From NCBI RefSeq assembly GCF_022803015.1, contig NZ_JAFKON010000013.1, positions 28,552 to 92,551 on the forward strand: 64,000 nt of DNA, given 5' to 3'. Shown here in pieces: positions 33,642 to 41,997 of the stretch. The stretch comes from Arthrobacter humicola (lineage in GTDB: Bacteria > Actinomycetota > Actinomycetes > Actinomycetales > Micrococcaceae). Numbering within the stretch: the first letter of the stretch is position 1; every line of letters begins with the position of its first letter. A program made the translations under genes and the position numbers. The notes beneath the pieces were generated by a model. It saw nothing but the letters and a program-made list of their open reading frames with translations, made no database searches and was not told the DNA's origin.

Positions 33642-34523
33642 TTATTTCTTCTCCCTGACTGCGGCCGCTGCCGTCTCGCGCTGGGTGGCGGCCCAGCTGG
33701 CGAGGACTTTCAGGGCGTCCTCGGAGGGTGTCCCGGGATCTGCCGTGTAGACGTTGATGCGCAGCCCCGGGTCCGCGGGCAGTTCCAGTGCCTCGAAGCT
33801 CAGGTCCAGGTCCCCCACGATCGGGTGGTGGAGCCGTTTGCGGCCGGTGCGGTGGTACTTCACGTCGTGCCTCGCCCACCGGGTGCGGAACTCCTCGCTG
33901 CGGGTCGAAAGCTCTCCGACCAGGTCCGAGAGGTCCCTGTCGTAGGGGTTTTTCCCGGCGGTGGACCTCAGGACCGCGACGATGTCGTCCGCGCTGCGTT
34001 CCCAATCGGCGAAGAACTCCCGCGCTTTCGGGTTCAGGAAGGTGAACCGTGCACTGTTCGGCGGAGTCACCTGCTCAGCCATCATGTCCAGGTAGAGGGC
34101 ACGGCCGAGTTCGTTGGCGGCAAGGACATCCCCGCGGTCGTTGCGGACCCAGGCCGGCGCCGTCGTGATCGCATCAATGACGCGTTGCACGCTCGGCCGC
34201 ACCGTCTGCGGGCTGCGCTTTCGCCGCACCCGGGGAGCGGCCGTGGCCGCGCGGGCCAGGTCAAAAAGGTGGGCCGTCTCGGCGTCGTCAAGCTTCAGTG
34301 CCCGGCAGAGGGCTTCAAGGACGCTGTCCGAGGCGCCGGAGAGGTTTCCGCGCTCAAGGCGTATGTAGTAATCGATGCTCATCCCGGCGAGCATCGCGAC
34401 TTCCTCGCGGCGCAGCCCGGTAACGCGGCGGTTTCCGCCGTAGACCGGGAGGCCGGCCTCCTCTGGCGTGATCCTGGCACGGCGGGAGGTCAGGAATTTC
34501 CGCACGTCGTCGCTGTGTGTCAT
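33642..34523 (-). CDS. XRE-family regulator with MmyB-like ligand-binding domain
   Basis: About 293 residues from ATG at 34523. N-terminal XRE helix-turn-helix at ~10-80 (LRREEVAMLAGMSIDYYIRLERGN). C-terminal MmyB-like PAS-type domain (VIDAITTAPAWVRNDRGDVLAANELGRAL ... TRWARHDVKYH). In actinobacteria these regulators are usually divergent from the oxidoreductase or transporter genes they control, here the MFS/aldo-keto reductase group. Convergent with gadB, 41 bases apart. Confidence 0.9.
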   Translation of the reverse strand: MTHSDDVRKFLTSRRARITPEEAGLPVYGGNRRVTGLRREEVAMLAGMSIDYYIRLERGNLSGASDSVLEALCRALKLDDAETAHLFDLARAATAAPRVRRKRSPQTVRPSVQRVIDAITTAPAWVRNDRGDVLAANELGRALYLDMMAEQVTPPNSARFTFLNPKAREFFADWERSADDIVAVLRSTAGKNPYDRDLSDLVGELSTRSEEFRTRWARHDVKYHRTGRKRLHHPIVGDLDLSFEALELPADPGLRINVYTADPGTPSEDALKVLASWAATQRETAAAAVREKK

Positions 34524-34616
34524 GGCCTCCACGCTACCCGCGGCCTATGCGACGAGGGAGGCACTGGCATTACCCGGAACGTCCGTGACTCCCCGCCGTT
34601 GAGAAATCACGGTTCC

Positions 34617-35549
34617 ATGGAAAACATGAATCCTGAACCCGCAGCTACTGGCCGCCCGGCGGCGATCCTGGCGATCATCCTCGCCAGCTACTTCATGATC
34701 CTGCTGGACAACTCGGTCATCTTCACGGCCCTGCCGAGCCTGCAGGCCGATCTCCAGCTGGGTACCGGGGAGCTTTCCTGGGTCCAGGACGCGTACACGC
34801 TGGTCTTCGGCGGCCTGCTGCTTCTCGGCGCCCGGGCCGGCGACCTCCTCGGCCGCCGGCGTGTCTTCGTGTTCGGGCTGGTGGTGTTCTCGGTCGCGTC
34901 CCTGCTGATCGGGCTGGCCCCGGCGGGCTGGTGGGCGATCGCCGGCCGGGCGATCCAGGGCATCGGGGCGGCGATCGTCGCGCCCGCCTCCCTGTCCCTG
35001 CTCACGGCGAGCTTCCCGGAAGGCCGTGAGCGCACGCGGGCCGTGGCGTTATACGGCGCGACCGCAGGGATGGGTGCCAGCCTGGGACTGGTCATCGGCG
35101 GGGCGCTGGCCCACTGGATCTCCTGGCGTGCCGGGTTCTTCGTCAACGTACCCATCGGCGCCGCGATGATCGCACTCGCTCCGCGGTTCCTCCCGGAAAC
35201 CGGCAGGGCCCGCGGCCGCTTCGACCTGTTCGGCGCGCTCAGCGCGACCCTGGGTGTCGGCGCCCTCGTGTTCGGCATCATCAACACCGCCGACGCGGGC
35301 TGGGCCTCCCCGGCCACCTGCCTCGGGCTGGGCATCGCGGTCGCGGCCGCAGCCACTGTCCCGGCCGCCGGCGCTGCCGCAGCGCACCTGGCCACGCAGG
35401 TCAGCGCTGCCCTCACCACGGGCAGTGTCCTCCTGCTCCTGGCCCTGGCTGTCACCGCGGCCCTCATTCTGCCCGCTGATCTGGCCGCCCGCCGGGCCCG
35501 GACACCGCTCGGGGCCGCACCCGCACCCCTGGCCGAGGCCGCCCGCTGA
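34617..35549 (+). CDS. MFS drug transporter (DHA2 type) with large internal deletion
   Basis: 310 residues, whereas DHA2 transporters have ~470. The first ~235 residues are normal (helices 1-8; ILLDNSVIFTALPSL, RAGDLLGRRRVF, PASLSLLTASFPEGRERTRAVALYGATAGMGASLG). The sequence then passes directly from WASPATCLGLGIAVAAAAT to VSAALTTGSVLLLLALAV, which corresponds to the last helix of the family. About 150-170 residues and several helices are missing in frame. Probably a non-functional transporter remnant still translated; the downstream enzymes are intact. Confidence 0.8.
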   Translation: MENMNPEPAATGRPAAILAIILASYFMILLDNSVIFTALPSLQADLQLGTGELSWVQDAYTLVFGGLLLLGARAGDLLGRRRVFVFGLVVFSVASLLIGLAPAGWWAIAGRAIQGIGAAIVAPASLSLLTASFPEGRERTRAVALYGATAGMGASLGLVIGGALAHWISWRAGFFVNVPIGAAMIALAPRFLPETGRARGRFDLFGALSATLGVGALVFGIINTADAGWASPATCLGLGIAVAAAATVPAAGAAAAHLATQVSAALTTGSVLLLLALAVTAALILPADLAARRARTPLGAAPAPLAEAAR

Positions 35550-35621
35550 CCTGTCAACATCCGAAAAGGGGGTACTCACGTGCCCTCCCACAATCCCGCA
35601 CACCTGAATACCGTGAAAGGC

Positions 35622-36509
35622 ATGAACATGGAACTTACTCTCAATAACGGCGTCACGATGCCCGCCCTCGGACTGGGCGTCTTCCAAAGCGCACCGGAGC
35701 AAACGACGGCGGCCGTCGAAACGGCGCTGGCGGCCGGCTACCGGCACATCGACACTGCCGCGGCGTACGGCAACGAGCGGGAGGTCGGTGAGGGCATCCG
35801 CAACTCGGGCCTGGACCGTTCCGACGTGTTCATCGAGACCAAAGTCTGGGTCAGCGACTACGGGTATGACCAGACGCTGCAAGCCTGGGAGAAGGCTGTT
35901 GGCAAGCTGGGCGTCGACTACCTGGACCTGTTCATCCTGCATCAGCCCGCCCCCGACCGCTTCGAAAGAACTGTCGGCGCGTACAAGGCACTGGAGACCC
36001 TGCTTGCTGACGGGCGCGTCCGGGCGATCGGTGTCAGCAACTTCATGCCGCACCACCTGGTGCAGTTGCTGGCGGCCACAGACGTCGTCCCGGCGGTGAA
36101 CCAGATTGAGCTGCACCCGTACTTCGCCCAGCCCGCCGTCCAGGCAAAGGACACCGAACACGGCATCCTTACCCAGGCGTGGTCACCGATCGGAGGCATC
36201 ACTTTTTACCCCGGATGGGGCGAGAAGCGCAGGAACGTGATGGAAGACCCGACTATCACCGGCATCGGACAAACACACGGAAAAAGCCCCGCCCAGATAA
36301 TGATCCGCTGGCACCTGCAGCAGGGCCGCTCAGCCATCCCGAAGTCGACCAACCCCGCACGCATCGCGGAGAACTTCGACGTCTTCGACTTCGAACTCGG
36401 CGCCGACGAACTCGCCGCCATCGACGCACTCGACACCGGCGTGCGCAACGGACCGGATCCCGACGAGGCCCGCGAAGAACGCTTCGCCATGGTCATCCCC
36501 GAAGCCTGA
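35622..36509 (+). CDS. Aldo/keto reductase (AKR5-like)
   Basis: About 295 residues. NADPH-dependent carbonyl reductase with a TIM barrel; the tetrad is visible as Asp in HIDTAAAYGNE, Tyr of the same segment, Lys in FIETKVWV and His in LFILHQPAP. Other family segments: GVSNFMPHHL, VNQIELHPYF, IPKSTNPARIAENFDVFDFEL. Start uncertain: GTG at 35580 has GGGGG upstream, ATG at 35622 or 35628 better matches relatives starting MELTLNNG. Substrate unknown. Confidence 0.9.
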   Translation: MNMELTLNNGVTMPALGLGVFQSAPEQTTAAVETALAAGYRHIDTAAAYGNEREVGEGIRNSGLDRSDVFIETKVWVSDYGYDQTLQAWEKAVGKLGVDYLDLFILHQPAPDRFERTVGAYKALETLLADGRVRAIGVSNFMPHHLVQLLAATDVVPAVNQIELHPYFAQPAVQAKDTEHGILTQAWSPIGGITFYPGWGEKRRNVMEDPTITGIGQTHGKSPAQIMIRWHLQQGRSAIPKSTNPARIAENFDVFDFELGADELAAIDALDTGVRNGPDPDEAREERFAMVIPEA

Positions 36510-36529
36510 GACAGAGAGAAGGCACCATC

Positions 36530-37558
36530 ATGGAATACCGTCCCCTTGGCCGCACCGGCGTGCGGGTCAGTCCCTTATGCCTCGGCGCGATGATGTTCGG
36601 CCCCTGGGGCAACAATGACACCGCGGACTCCATTCGAATCATCCACCGCGCCCTCGACGCGGGAATCAACTTCATCGACACCGCCGATGTCTACTCCGGC
36701 GGGGGATCCGAGGAAATCGTAGGGCAGGCACTGGAAGGCCGGCGTGAGGACGTGTTCCTCGCCACGAAGTTCTTCATGCCCATGAGCGAGGACGATCCCA
36801 ACCAGCGGGGTGGATCCCGCCGCTGGATCATGCGGGCGGTCGAAGACTCCCTTCGCCGCTTGAACACCGATTACATCGACCTCTACCAGGTGCACCGGCC
36901 CAGCCCGGATACCGACGTCGAGGAGACTCTCGGCGCCCTCACCGACCTGGTCCGCCAAGGGAAGGTGCGGTACGTCGGCTCCTCGTCGTATTCCGGGTCG
37001 CAGATCGTGGAAGCCCAATGGGCATCCCGGGAACGCAACCTCGAGCGGTTTGTCACCGAGCAGCCGCCGTACTCGATCCTGGTCCGCGGTATCGAGGAGG
37101 ACATCCTTCCCACGGTGCAGCGCCACGGTATGGGCACCCTGACCTACAGCCCGCTCAGCGGCGGCTGGCTCTCCGGGCGCTGGCGTAAAAACGCAGCCTC
37201 CGCGCCCACCTCAACCGCGCGGCCGAACGCCCGGTTCGACATGACGAGCCCGGCCAACCAGCGCAAGCTCGACATCGTAGAAGAACTCGCCCGCCTCGCT
37301 GAACAAGCCGGGCTGACGCTCATCGAACTGGCCATCGCCTTCGTGATCAACCACCCCGGCGTCACGGCCGCCATCGTGGGACCGCGCACCATGGAACAGC
37401 TCGAGTCTTACCTGCCCGCCGCGGACATCACCTTGGCCAGCGACGTGCTGGACCGCATCGACCAGCTCGTCGCACCCGGCGTTACCGTCAACCCGGACGA
37501 CAACAGCTATGGCGCCAACGAACTCACGCCCCTGGCGCGGCGACGCAAACAACTGTGA
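36530..37558 (+). CDS. Aldo/keto reductase (YghZ/Kv-beta-like)
   Basis: 342 residues from ATG at 36530 behind GAGAAGG. A different AKR branch from its neighbour: MEYRPLGRTGVRVSPLCLGAMMFG, NFIDTADVYSGGGSEEIVGQAL (Asp/Tyr), FLATKFF (Lys), DLYQVHRPSPDTDVEETLGAL (His) and GVTAAIVGPRTMEQLE. Twenty bases after the first reductase, so co-transcribed. Likely acts on reactive aldehydes or ketones; the real substrate cannot be told. Confidence 0.92.
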   Translation: MEYRPLGRTGVRVSPLCLGAMMFGPWGNNDTADSIRIIHRALDAGINFIDTADVYSGGGSEEIVGQALEGRREDVFLATKFFMPMSEDDPNQRGGSRRWIMRAVEDSLRRLNTDYIDLYQVHRPSPDTDVEETLGALTDLVRQGKVRYVGSSSYSGSQIVEAQWASRERNLERFVTEQPPYSILVRGIEEDILPTVQRHGMGTLTYSPLSGGWLSGRWRKNAASAPTSTARPNARFDMTSPANQRKLDIVEELARLAEQAGLTLIELAIAFVINHPGVTAAIVGPRTMEQLESYLPAADITLASDVLDRIDQLVAPGVTVNPDDNSYGANELTPLARRRKQL

Positions 37559-37630
37559 CCAACGAGGCGGTTGAAGCCCTGCATGAAGCCCTGTGCAGCA
37601 ATTCCAGTTTCCACTGAAAGAAGGAAAATC

Positions 37631-37963
37631 ATGACTGACCAACCCCAACAGATCGGCGGAGGCCGGAACATGTTCGGAGACTTCGCCCCGAAGCTCGCCG
37701 AGCTCACCGACGACGTCCTGTTCGCGGACGTCTGGAACCGCCCGGAGCTTCCGGCCCGTGACCGCAGCCTCATCACCGTCGCCGTACTCACCGCCGGCGG
37801 CAACACCGAACAGCTCGGCTTCCACCTTGGCCGCGCCCTCGAGAACGGCGTCACCCGGGAAGAACTCATCGAAGCCATCACCCATGTCACGCTCTACGCA
37901 GGCTGGCCCAAGGGCATGGCCGCCATGGGCGTCGCCAAGCGACTCTTCACCGAGAGCGAGTAA
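37631..37963 (+). CDS. Carboxymuconolactone-decarboxylase-like (AhpD-like) protein
   Basis: 110 residues from ATG at 37631 (AGAAGGAAAATC site). All-helical CMD domain with RDRSLITVAVLTAGGNTEQLGFHLGRALENGVTREELIEAITHVTLYAGWPKGMAAM. It lacks the CxxC of AhpD peroxidases, so it fits the non-redox CMD group. Third in the reductase-reductase-CMD-cupin series, a common actinobacterial arrangement of unknown pathway. Confidence 0.88.
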   Translation: MTDQPQQIGGGRNMFGDFAPKLAELTDDVLFADVWNRPELPARDRSLITVAVLTAGGNTEQLGFHLGRALENGVTREELIEAITHVTLYAGWPKGMAAMGVAKRLFTESE

Positions 37964-37971
37964 GGATCACC

Positions 37972-38373
37972 ATGAACATCGAACCCACTGTCCCCACTGC
38001 GAAGAACCCGCCGGCCCGGTTCGCCGGCGACGTCTGGCTCGATCCGATCGCGCTCCCGCACGAGCCGGATCAGACGATGGTGGTAGCGACCGTCCGTTTT
38101 GCGCCCGGGGCCCGCACCGCCTGGCACTCCCACGAACGCGGCCAGTACCTCCGCGTCACCCAGGGTGTTGGCCGGTTCGGAACCCGGGACGGCAAGATCG
38201 TCGAAGTCCACCCCGGCCAGACGCTCTACACGCCGCCCGGCGAGGAGCACTGGCACGCGGCCGCCCCTGGCTGCTTCATGGAACATATCGCCATGCTCCA
38301 GAACGGCGAGGACGCAGCGACGACCACCACGTGGGGCGAGCACATCACCGACGACGAGTACAACGGAAGCTGA
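37972..38373 (+). CDS. Cupin domain protein
   Basis: 133 residues, one cupin barrel. Metal-ligand motif 1 is AWHSHERGQYLRV and motif 2 is PGEEHWHAAAPGCFMEH. Begins eight bases after the CMD gene; CMD and cupin proteins are often co-encoded or fused. The final residues DDEYNGS are typical of quinol/ketone-type cupins in such operons. Enzymatic role unproven. Confidence 0.9.
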   Translation: MNIEPTVPTAKNPPARFAGDVWLDPIALPHEPDQTMVVATVRFAPGARTAWHSHERGQYLRVTQGVGRFGTRDGKIVEVHPGQTLYTPPGEEHWHAAAPGCFMEHIAMLQNGEDAATTTTWGEHITDDEYNGS

Positions 38374-38480
38374 CCAGCCCGCGCCACCGGAAGGCGGCGA
38401 GGCGCCCTGGATGACGGCGGGCAACAGAAAAGGGCGCCCCGCTGAGCCGGAGCGCCCGAAAATCCGCCGTTGCCCGCCGT

Positions 38481-38888
38481 TTAGAGCTGGTAATCAGCTG
38501 CCGTGGTGATGTTCTCGTGCACGCACAGAACATTGTGCTCGGAGTCCATGAACCAGGCGCACTTCTCTGAATCCGTTGTACAAATATGGTTCTCGGTCTT
38601 GAGGTCCGGGCGATCGTAGTCCTGGAACATGACGCCCTTGGCTTCCATTTCCTGGACCGTGCGCTCGATCTCGCTGACTTCGAAGCTCAGGGTGGTGTGC
38701 TCTGAATGCATTCCATCCTTGACTGGCATCAGCTGCAGCATTGGACCGCCTTCTGAGCCGAACAATTCGCTTCCGTCATCTGCCACGCCACGGTGCGGGA
38801 GCCCCAAAGTGTCCGCGTAGAAATGCCGGGCACGCTCTGCATCATCAACTGGCAGGACTGTTGTGGCTTTATTGAGTACTAGGGTCAT
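38481..38888 (-). CDS. VOC-family (glyoxalase-like) protein
   Basis: 135 residues from ATG at 38888, with GGAGGTGG ideally placed. Beta-alpha-beta-beta-beta fold: ATTVLPVDDAERARHFYADTLGL, GPMLQLMPV, HTTLSFEVSEIERTVQEMEAKGV, CAWFMDSEHNVLCVHE. It has potential metal ligands (His in HTTLSFEV, Glu in VHE). Could be a dioxygenase-like or resistance-type VOC protein; no neighbour clarifies this. Confidence 0.85.
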   Translation of the reverse strand: MTLVLNKATTVLPVDDAERARHFYADTLGLPHRGVADDGSELFGSEGGPMLQLMPVKDGMHSEHTTLSFEVSEIERTVQEMEAKGVMFQDYDRPDLKTENHICTTDSEKCAWFMDSEHNVLCVHENITTAADYQL

Positions 38889-38993
38889 TTCGCCACCTCC
38901 TACGAGCAAGATTTTACGCCGGAGCGGGGTCGAAAGCCCCTACAAATTGTGCCTCCGAACAAGCAACGCTCCCCCACTCGCGGCAGAACAACA

Positions 38994-39027
38994 GCGGACG
39001 CTCCCGCACTAGTGAGGGAGCGTCCGC
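38994..39027. terminator. 12-bp perfect hairpin downstream of paaZ
   Basis: GCGGACGCTCCC (38994-39005) pairs with GGGAGCGTCCGC (39016-39027), the loop itself containing CACT/AGTG. A partial third copy of GAGGGAGCGTC lies at about 39046-39056. No T tract. Located between the converging ends of the VOC start region and paaZ. Confidence 0.65.
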
Positions 39028-39064
39028 GCTGGACCCGCAGGACGTGAGGGAGCGTCGGGTGAGG

Positions 39065-41167
39065 CTACTTCTCGACGAGGGTCAGGACGTCGTAAGTCGC
39101 GACGATTTCGTCGTTCTGGTTGGTCAGGACGGCGTCCCAGGCCACCTCGCCGTACTCGTCGGTCTCGCGCGGGGTGATCTTCTTGGCCGTCAGGGTCACG
39201 CGGATGGAATCGCCCGCGGCCACCGGGGTGATGAACCGCAGGTTCTCCAAGCCGTAGTTGGCCAGGACCGGGCCCGGTGCAGGCTCCACGAACAGGCCGG
39301 CGGCCCAGCTGAGCAGAAGGTAGCCGTGCGCCACGATGCCCGGGAAGAAGGGGTTGGCCGCGGCAGCTTCCTGGTTGGTGTGGGCGTAGAAGGTGTCGCC
39401 GGTGGAGTTCGCGAACTTGGTGATTTCCTCCAACGAGACCTCGCGCAGCTCCGAGCGGATGGCGTCGCCGATGTGCAGGGTGGCGAGGGATTTCCGGAAC
39501 GGGTGCTGGCCCTCGGTCTCGAGCGTGAAGTTGCGGTCCGCTCCGGTGTGCCAGAGCCCGGTGACGGCGGTGAGCATGTTCGGCGAGCCCTGGATGGCGG
39601 TGCGCTGCATGTGGTGCATCACCGAGCGGATGCCGCCGAGCTCTTCGCCGCCGCCGGCGCGGCCGGGACCGCCGTGGACCAGGTGCGGGACCGGGGAGCC
39701 GTGGCCGGTGGAGCTGCGGGCGTCCTCGCGGTTGAGCATGAGCACGCGGCCGTGGTGGGCCGCGATGCCGGTGACCAGCTGCTGGGCCACGGCGGGATCG
39801 TTCGTGCAGACCGTGGCGACCAGCGAGCCGCCGCCGCGGGCGGCGAGGCGGACGGCGTCGGCCAGGTCCGTGTAGCCGATCACCGAAGACACCGGGCCGA
39901 ATGCCTCGAGCGAGTGGACCTCCTCGGCTTCCGGGTTGGCCCAGCTCAGCAGGACCGGGGACATGAAGGCGCCGCCGTCGACGACGCCGATGCTGCCGTC
40001 CGCGCTGGTGACCTTGGGCGCGTCGAGCGTGCCGTAGGCGAGCTCCCCGCCGGCGTCGAGCATGGACTGTACGGCGGCGCGCACGTCGGCGAGCTGCTCG
40101 AGGGAGGCCAGGGCGCCCATGGTGACGCCCTCGGCGCGGGGATCACCGAGCACGACGCGTTCGCGGATGCGGTCCCCCACGGCGGCGGTGACGTCGGCGA
40201 CGAGTTCCTGCGGCACGATCGCGCGGCGGATCGACGTGCATTTCTGGCCGGCCTTGGCGGTCATCTCGGTGACGAGGGACTTGATGAAAGCGTCGAATTC
40301 CGGTGTGCCCTTGACCGCATCCGGGCCCAGGATCGCGGCATTCAGGGAGTCGGTCTCGGACGTGAAGCGGACCCCGCCCTTGACCACATTGGGGTGCGAC
40401 TTGAGCGTGTTGGCGGTCGACGCGGAGCCGGTGAAGGCCACGAGGTCGCGGTAGTCCAGGTGGTCCAGCAGCGTGCGGACCGAGCCGGAAATCAGCTGCA
40501 GCGAGCCGGTGGGCAGGATGCCGGATTCGTCGATCGCCTTGACCACGGCGGCGGCCACGTACCCGGTGGGGGTGGCGGGCTTGACGATGGTGGGGACGCC
40601 GGCGAGGAAGGCCGGGGCAAGCTTCTCCAGCATGCCCCAGACCGGGAAGTTGAAGGCGTTAATCTGCACGGCGACGCCGGGGATGCGGGTGTAGATGTGC
40701 TCACCGGCGAACGAGCCGTCGCGGGACAGCACCTCCATGGGGCCATCCACCACCACCTGGGAGTTGGGCAGCTCCCGGCGGCCCTTGGACCCGAAGGTGA
40801 ACAGGACGCCGATGCCGCCGTCGATGTCGATCATGGAGTCGATCTTGGTGGCGCCGGTCTGCGCCGAGAGCGCGTAGAACTCCTCGCGGCGGCCGTTGAG
40901 GTACTGCGCCAGTTCCTTGAGCTTGAGCGCGCGCTGGTGGAAGGTCAGCGTGCCAAGTTCCGTCTGGCCGGTGGTGCGGCCGTAATCCACGACGGCGGCG
41001 AGGTCGAGTCCCTCGGTGCTCACCTTCGCCAGGAGCTCGCCGGTGCTGGCGTCCAGTACCGGCGCCGCGCCGGCGGCGGCGGCGTCGTCGGGAGTCCACC
41101 AGGAACCCCGGATGAAACTGGGAACGATCTCGACAGTGTCTACTGCGGGTGCGGCTGTGGTGGTCAT
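39065..41167 (-). CDS. paaZ: Bifunctional oxepin-CoA hydrolase / 3-oxo-5,6-dehydrosuberyl-CoA semialdehyde dehydrogenase
   Basis: 700 residues from ATG at 41167 (GGAAGGACC site). N-terminal ~520 residues are an aldehyde dehydrogenase (VQINAFNFPVWGMLEKLAPAFLAGVPTIVKPATPTG, FTGSAS, catalytic Cys in GQKCTSIRRAIVP). C-terminal ~150 are a MaoC-like hydratase (SLEEITKFANSTGDTFYAHTNQEAAA, GIVAHGYLLLSWAAGLF). PaaZ opens the oxepin ring and oxidises the aldehyde in phenylacetate breakdown. A PaaR-type palindrome lies 49 bases upstream. Confidence 0.95.
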   Translation of the reverse strand: MTTTAAPAVDTVEIVPSFIRGSWWTPDDAAAAGAAPVLDASTGELLAKVSTEGLDLAAVVDYGRTTGQTELGTLTFHQRALKLKELAQYLNGRREEFYALSAQTGATKIDSMIDIDGGIGVLFTFGSKGRRELPNSQVVVDGPMEVLSRDGSFAGEHIYTRIPGVAVQINAFNFPVWGMLEKLAPAFLAGVPTIVKPATPTGYVAAAVVKAIDESGILPTGSLQLISGSVRTLLDHLDYRDLVAFTGSASTANTLKSHPNVVKGGVRFTSETDSLNAAILGPDAVKGTPEFDAFIKSLVTEMTAKAGQKCTSIRRAIVPQELVADVTAAVGDRIRERVVLGDPRAEGVTMGALASLEQLADVRAAVQSMLDAGGELAYGTLDAPKVTSADGSIGVVDGGAFMSPVLLSWANPEAEEVHSLEAFGPVSSVIGYTDLADAVRLAARGGGSLVATVCTNDPAVAQQLVTGIAAHHGRVLMLNREDARSSTGHGSPVPHLVHGGPGRAGGGEELGGIRSVMHHMQRTAIQGSPNMLTAVTGLWHTGADRNFTLETEGQHPFRKSLATLHIGDAIRSELREVSLEEITKFANSTGDTFYAHTNQEAAAANPFFPGIVAHGYLLLSWAAGLFVEPAPGPVLANYGLENLRFITPVAAGDSIRVTLTAKKITPRETDEYGEVAWDAVLTNQNDEIVATYDVLTLVEK

Positions 41168-41215
41168 CGTTGACGGGTCCTTCCAACGGGGGAGCAAGAT
41201 CAACACGGCCGGAAC

Positions 41216-41239
41216 ATTACTGACCGTCCGTTCGGTAAT
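41216..41239. promoter_or_regulatory. PaaR-type operator between paaZ and the divergent thioesterase gene
   Basis: A 24-base imperfect palindrome starting ATTACTGACCG and ending CGTTCGGTAAT (its complement starts ATTACCGAACG). It is the most symmetric of the PaaR-like sites and lies between the paaZ start (41167) and the rightward gene at 41332, so it could control both. Confidence 0.75.
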
Positions 41240-41331
41240 ATAATCTACAGTACATGAATGAGGCCTGCCGCACACTAGCCGCGGCGGCACCGACCGTCCG
41301 GGACCCGGCGGCCGGCAACAAAGGAGACGCT

Positions 41332-41748
41332 ATGACGCCCGAGACCGGCAGCACCGAGTTGTGGAAAATCACCCTGGGGGAACTCGATGAGAAGATGGGC
41401 GTGAAGATCGTCGAGGAGTCAGTGGACCGCGTGGTCGCGACCATGCCGGTGGAGGGCAACCGGCAGTCGTTCGGGCTCCTGCACGGCGGCGCCTCACTGG
41501 CCGTGGGCGAGGCCGTGGGGTCCTGGGCCGCCGTCATCCACGCCAGCACCCTGGGCAAGACGGCGGTGGGCGTCGACGTCTCGGCCACGCACCACAAGTC
41601 GGCCCGCGAGGGACTGATCACGATCACGGCCACCCCTATCCATCTGGGCGGCACACTGACCACCCACGAGGTGCTGATCACGAACGAGACCGGCCAGCGA
41701 ATCTGCACGCTGCGGATCACCAACCTGCTGCTGGACCGCAAGGCCTGA
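41332..41748 (+). CDS. Hotdog-fold thioesterase (PaaI/MenI-like)
   Basis: 138 residues from ATG at 41332 behind AAAGGAG. The active-site loop QSFGLLHGGASLAVGEAVGSWAA with Glu in the helix, and the following VGVDVSATHHKSAREG, match single-domain acyl-CoA thioesterases such as DHNA-CoA or aromatic acyl-CoA thioesterases. Divergent from paaZ around a PaaR-like operator, so it may be a second CoA-rescue enzyme of the phenylacetate pathway. MenI-type function is the alternative. Confidence 0.85.
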   Translation: MTPETGSTELWKITLGELDEKMGVKIVEESVDRVVATMPVEGNRQSFGLLHGGASLAVGEAVGSWAAVIHASTLGKTAVGVDVSATHHKSAREGLITITATPIHLGGTLTTHEVLITNETGQRICTLRITNLLLDRKA

Positions 41749-41781
41749 CTTCTGCCCCGCCCCTCGGAGTCGCCGGAACCG

Positions 41782-41836
41782 TGCGGGTTCGCCGTATCTT
41801 TCCGGCGACCCGGGAGCTTTCCGGCGAACTCGGGCC
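41782..41836. repeat. Imperfect repeat flanking hmp, left copy
   Basis: About 55 bases (TGCGGGTTCGCCGTA ... CTTTCCGGCGAACTCGGG) matching 43317-43370 downstream of hmp at most positions, in the same orientation. Contains internal CGCCGTA/TTTCCGGCGA dyads. Lies directly after the thioesterase gene; could be a REP-like terminator. Confidence 0.55.
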
Positions 41837-41997
41837 GAGGGCGTGAGCACCCGGGCGTGAGCACCCGCCTACACCGGACCCCGCCCCCGCTGTAGGGCCG
41901 ATCGGCCCGGAAGGCACGGTGCCGCGGCTGTTAGCTTGGAAGTGCTGAGTCGCCCGGCACCGCCGGGTATCACCGGTCTCACCGGAAGGGATCCACC

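Noticed and set aside
39044..41173. A 709-codon open frame antisense to paaZ
   Set aside because: Its composition is the Gly/Val/Asp/Arg-rich pattern produced by the complement of a high-GC gene, and the opposite strand encodes a complete PaaZ with all catalytic motifs.
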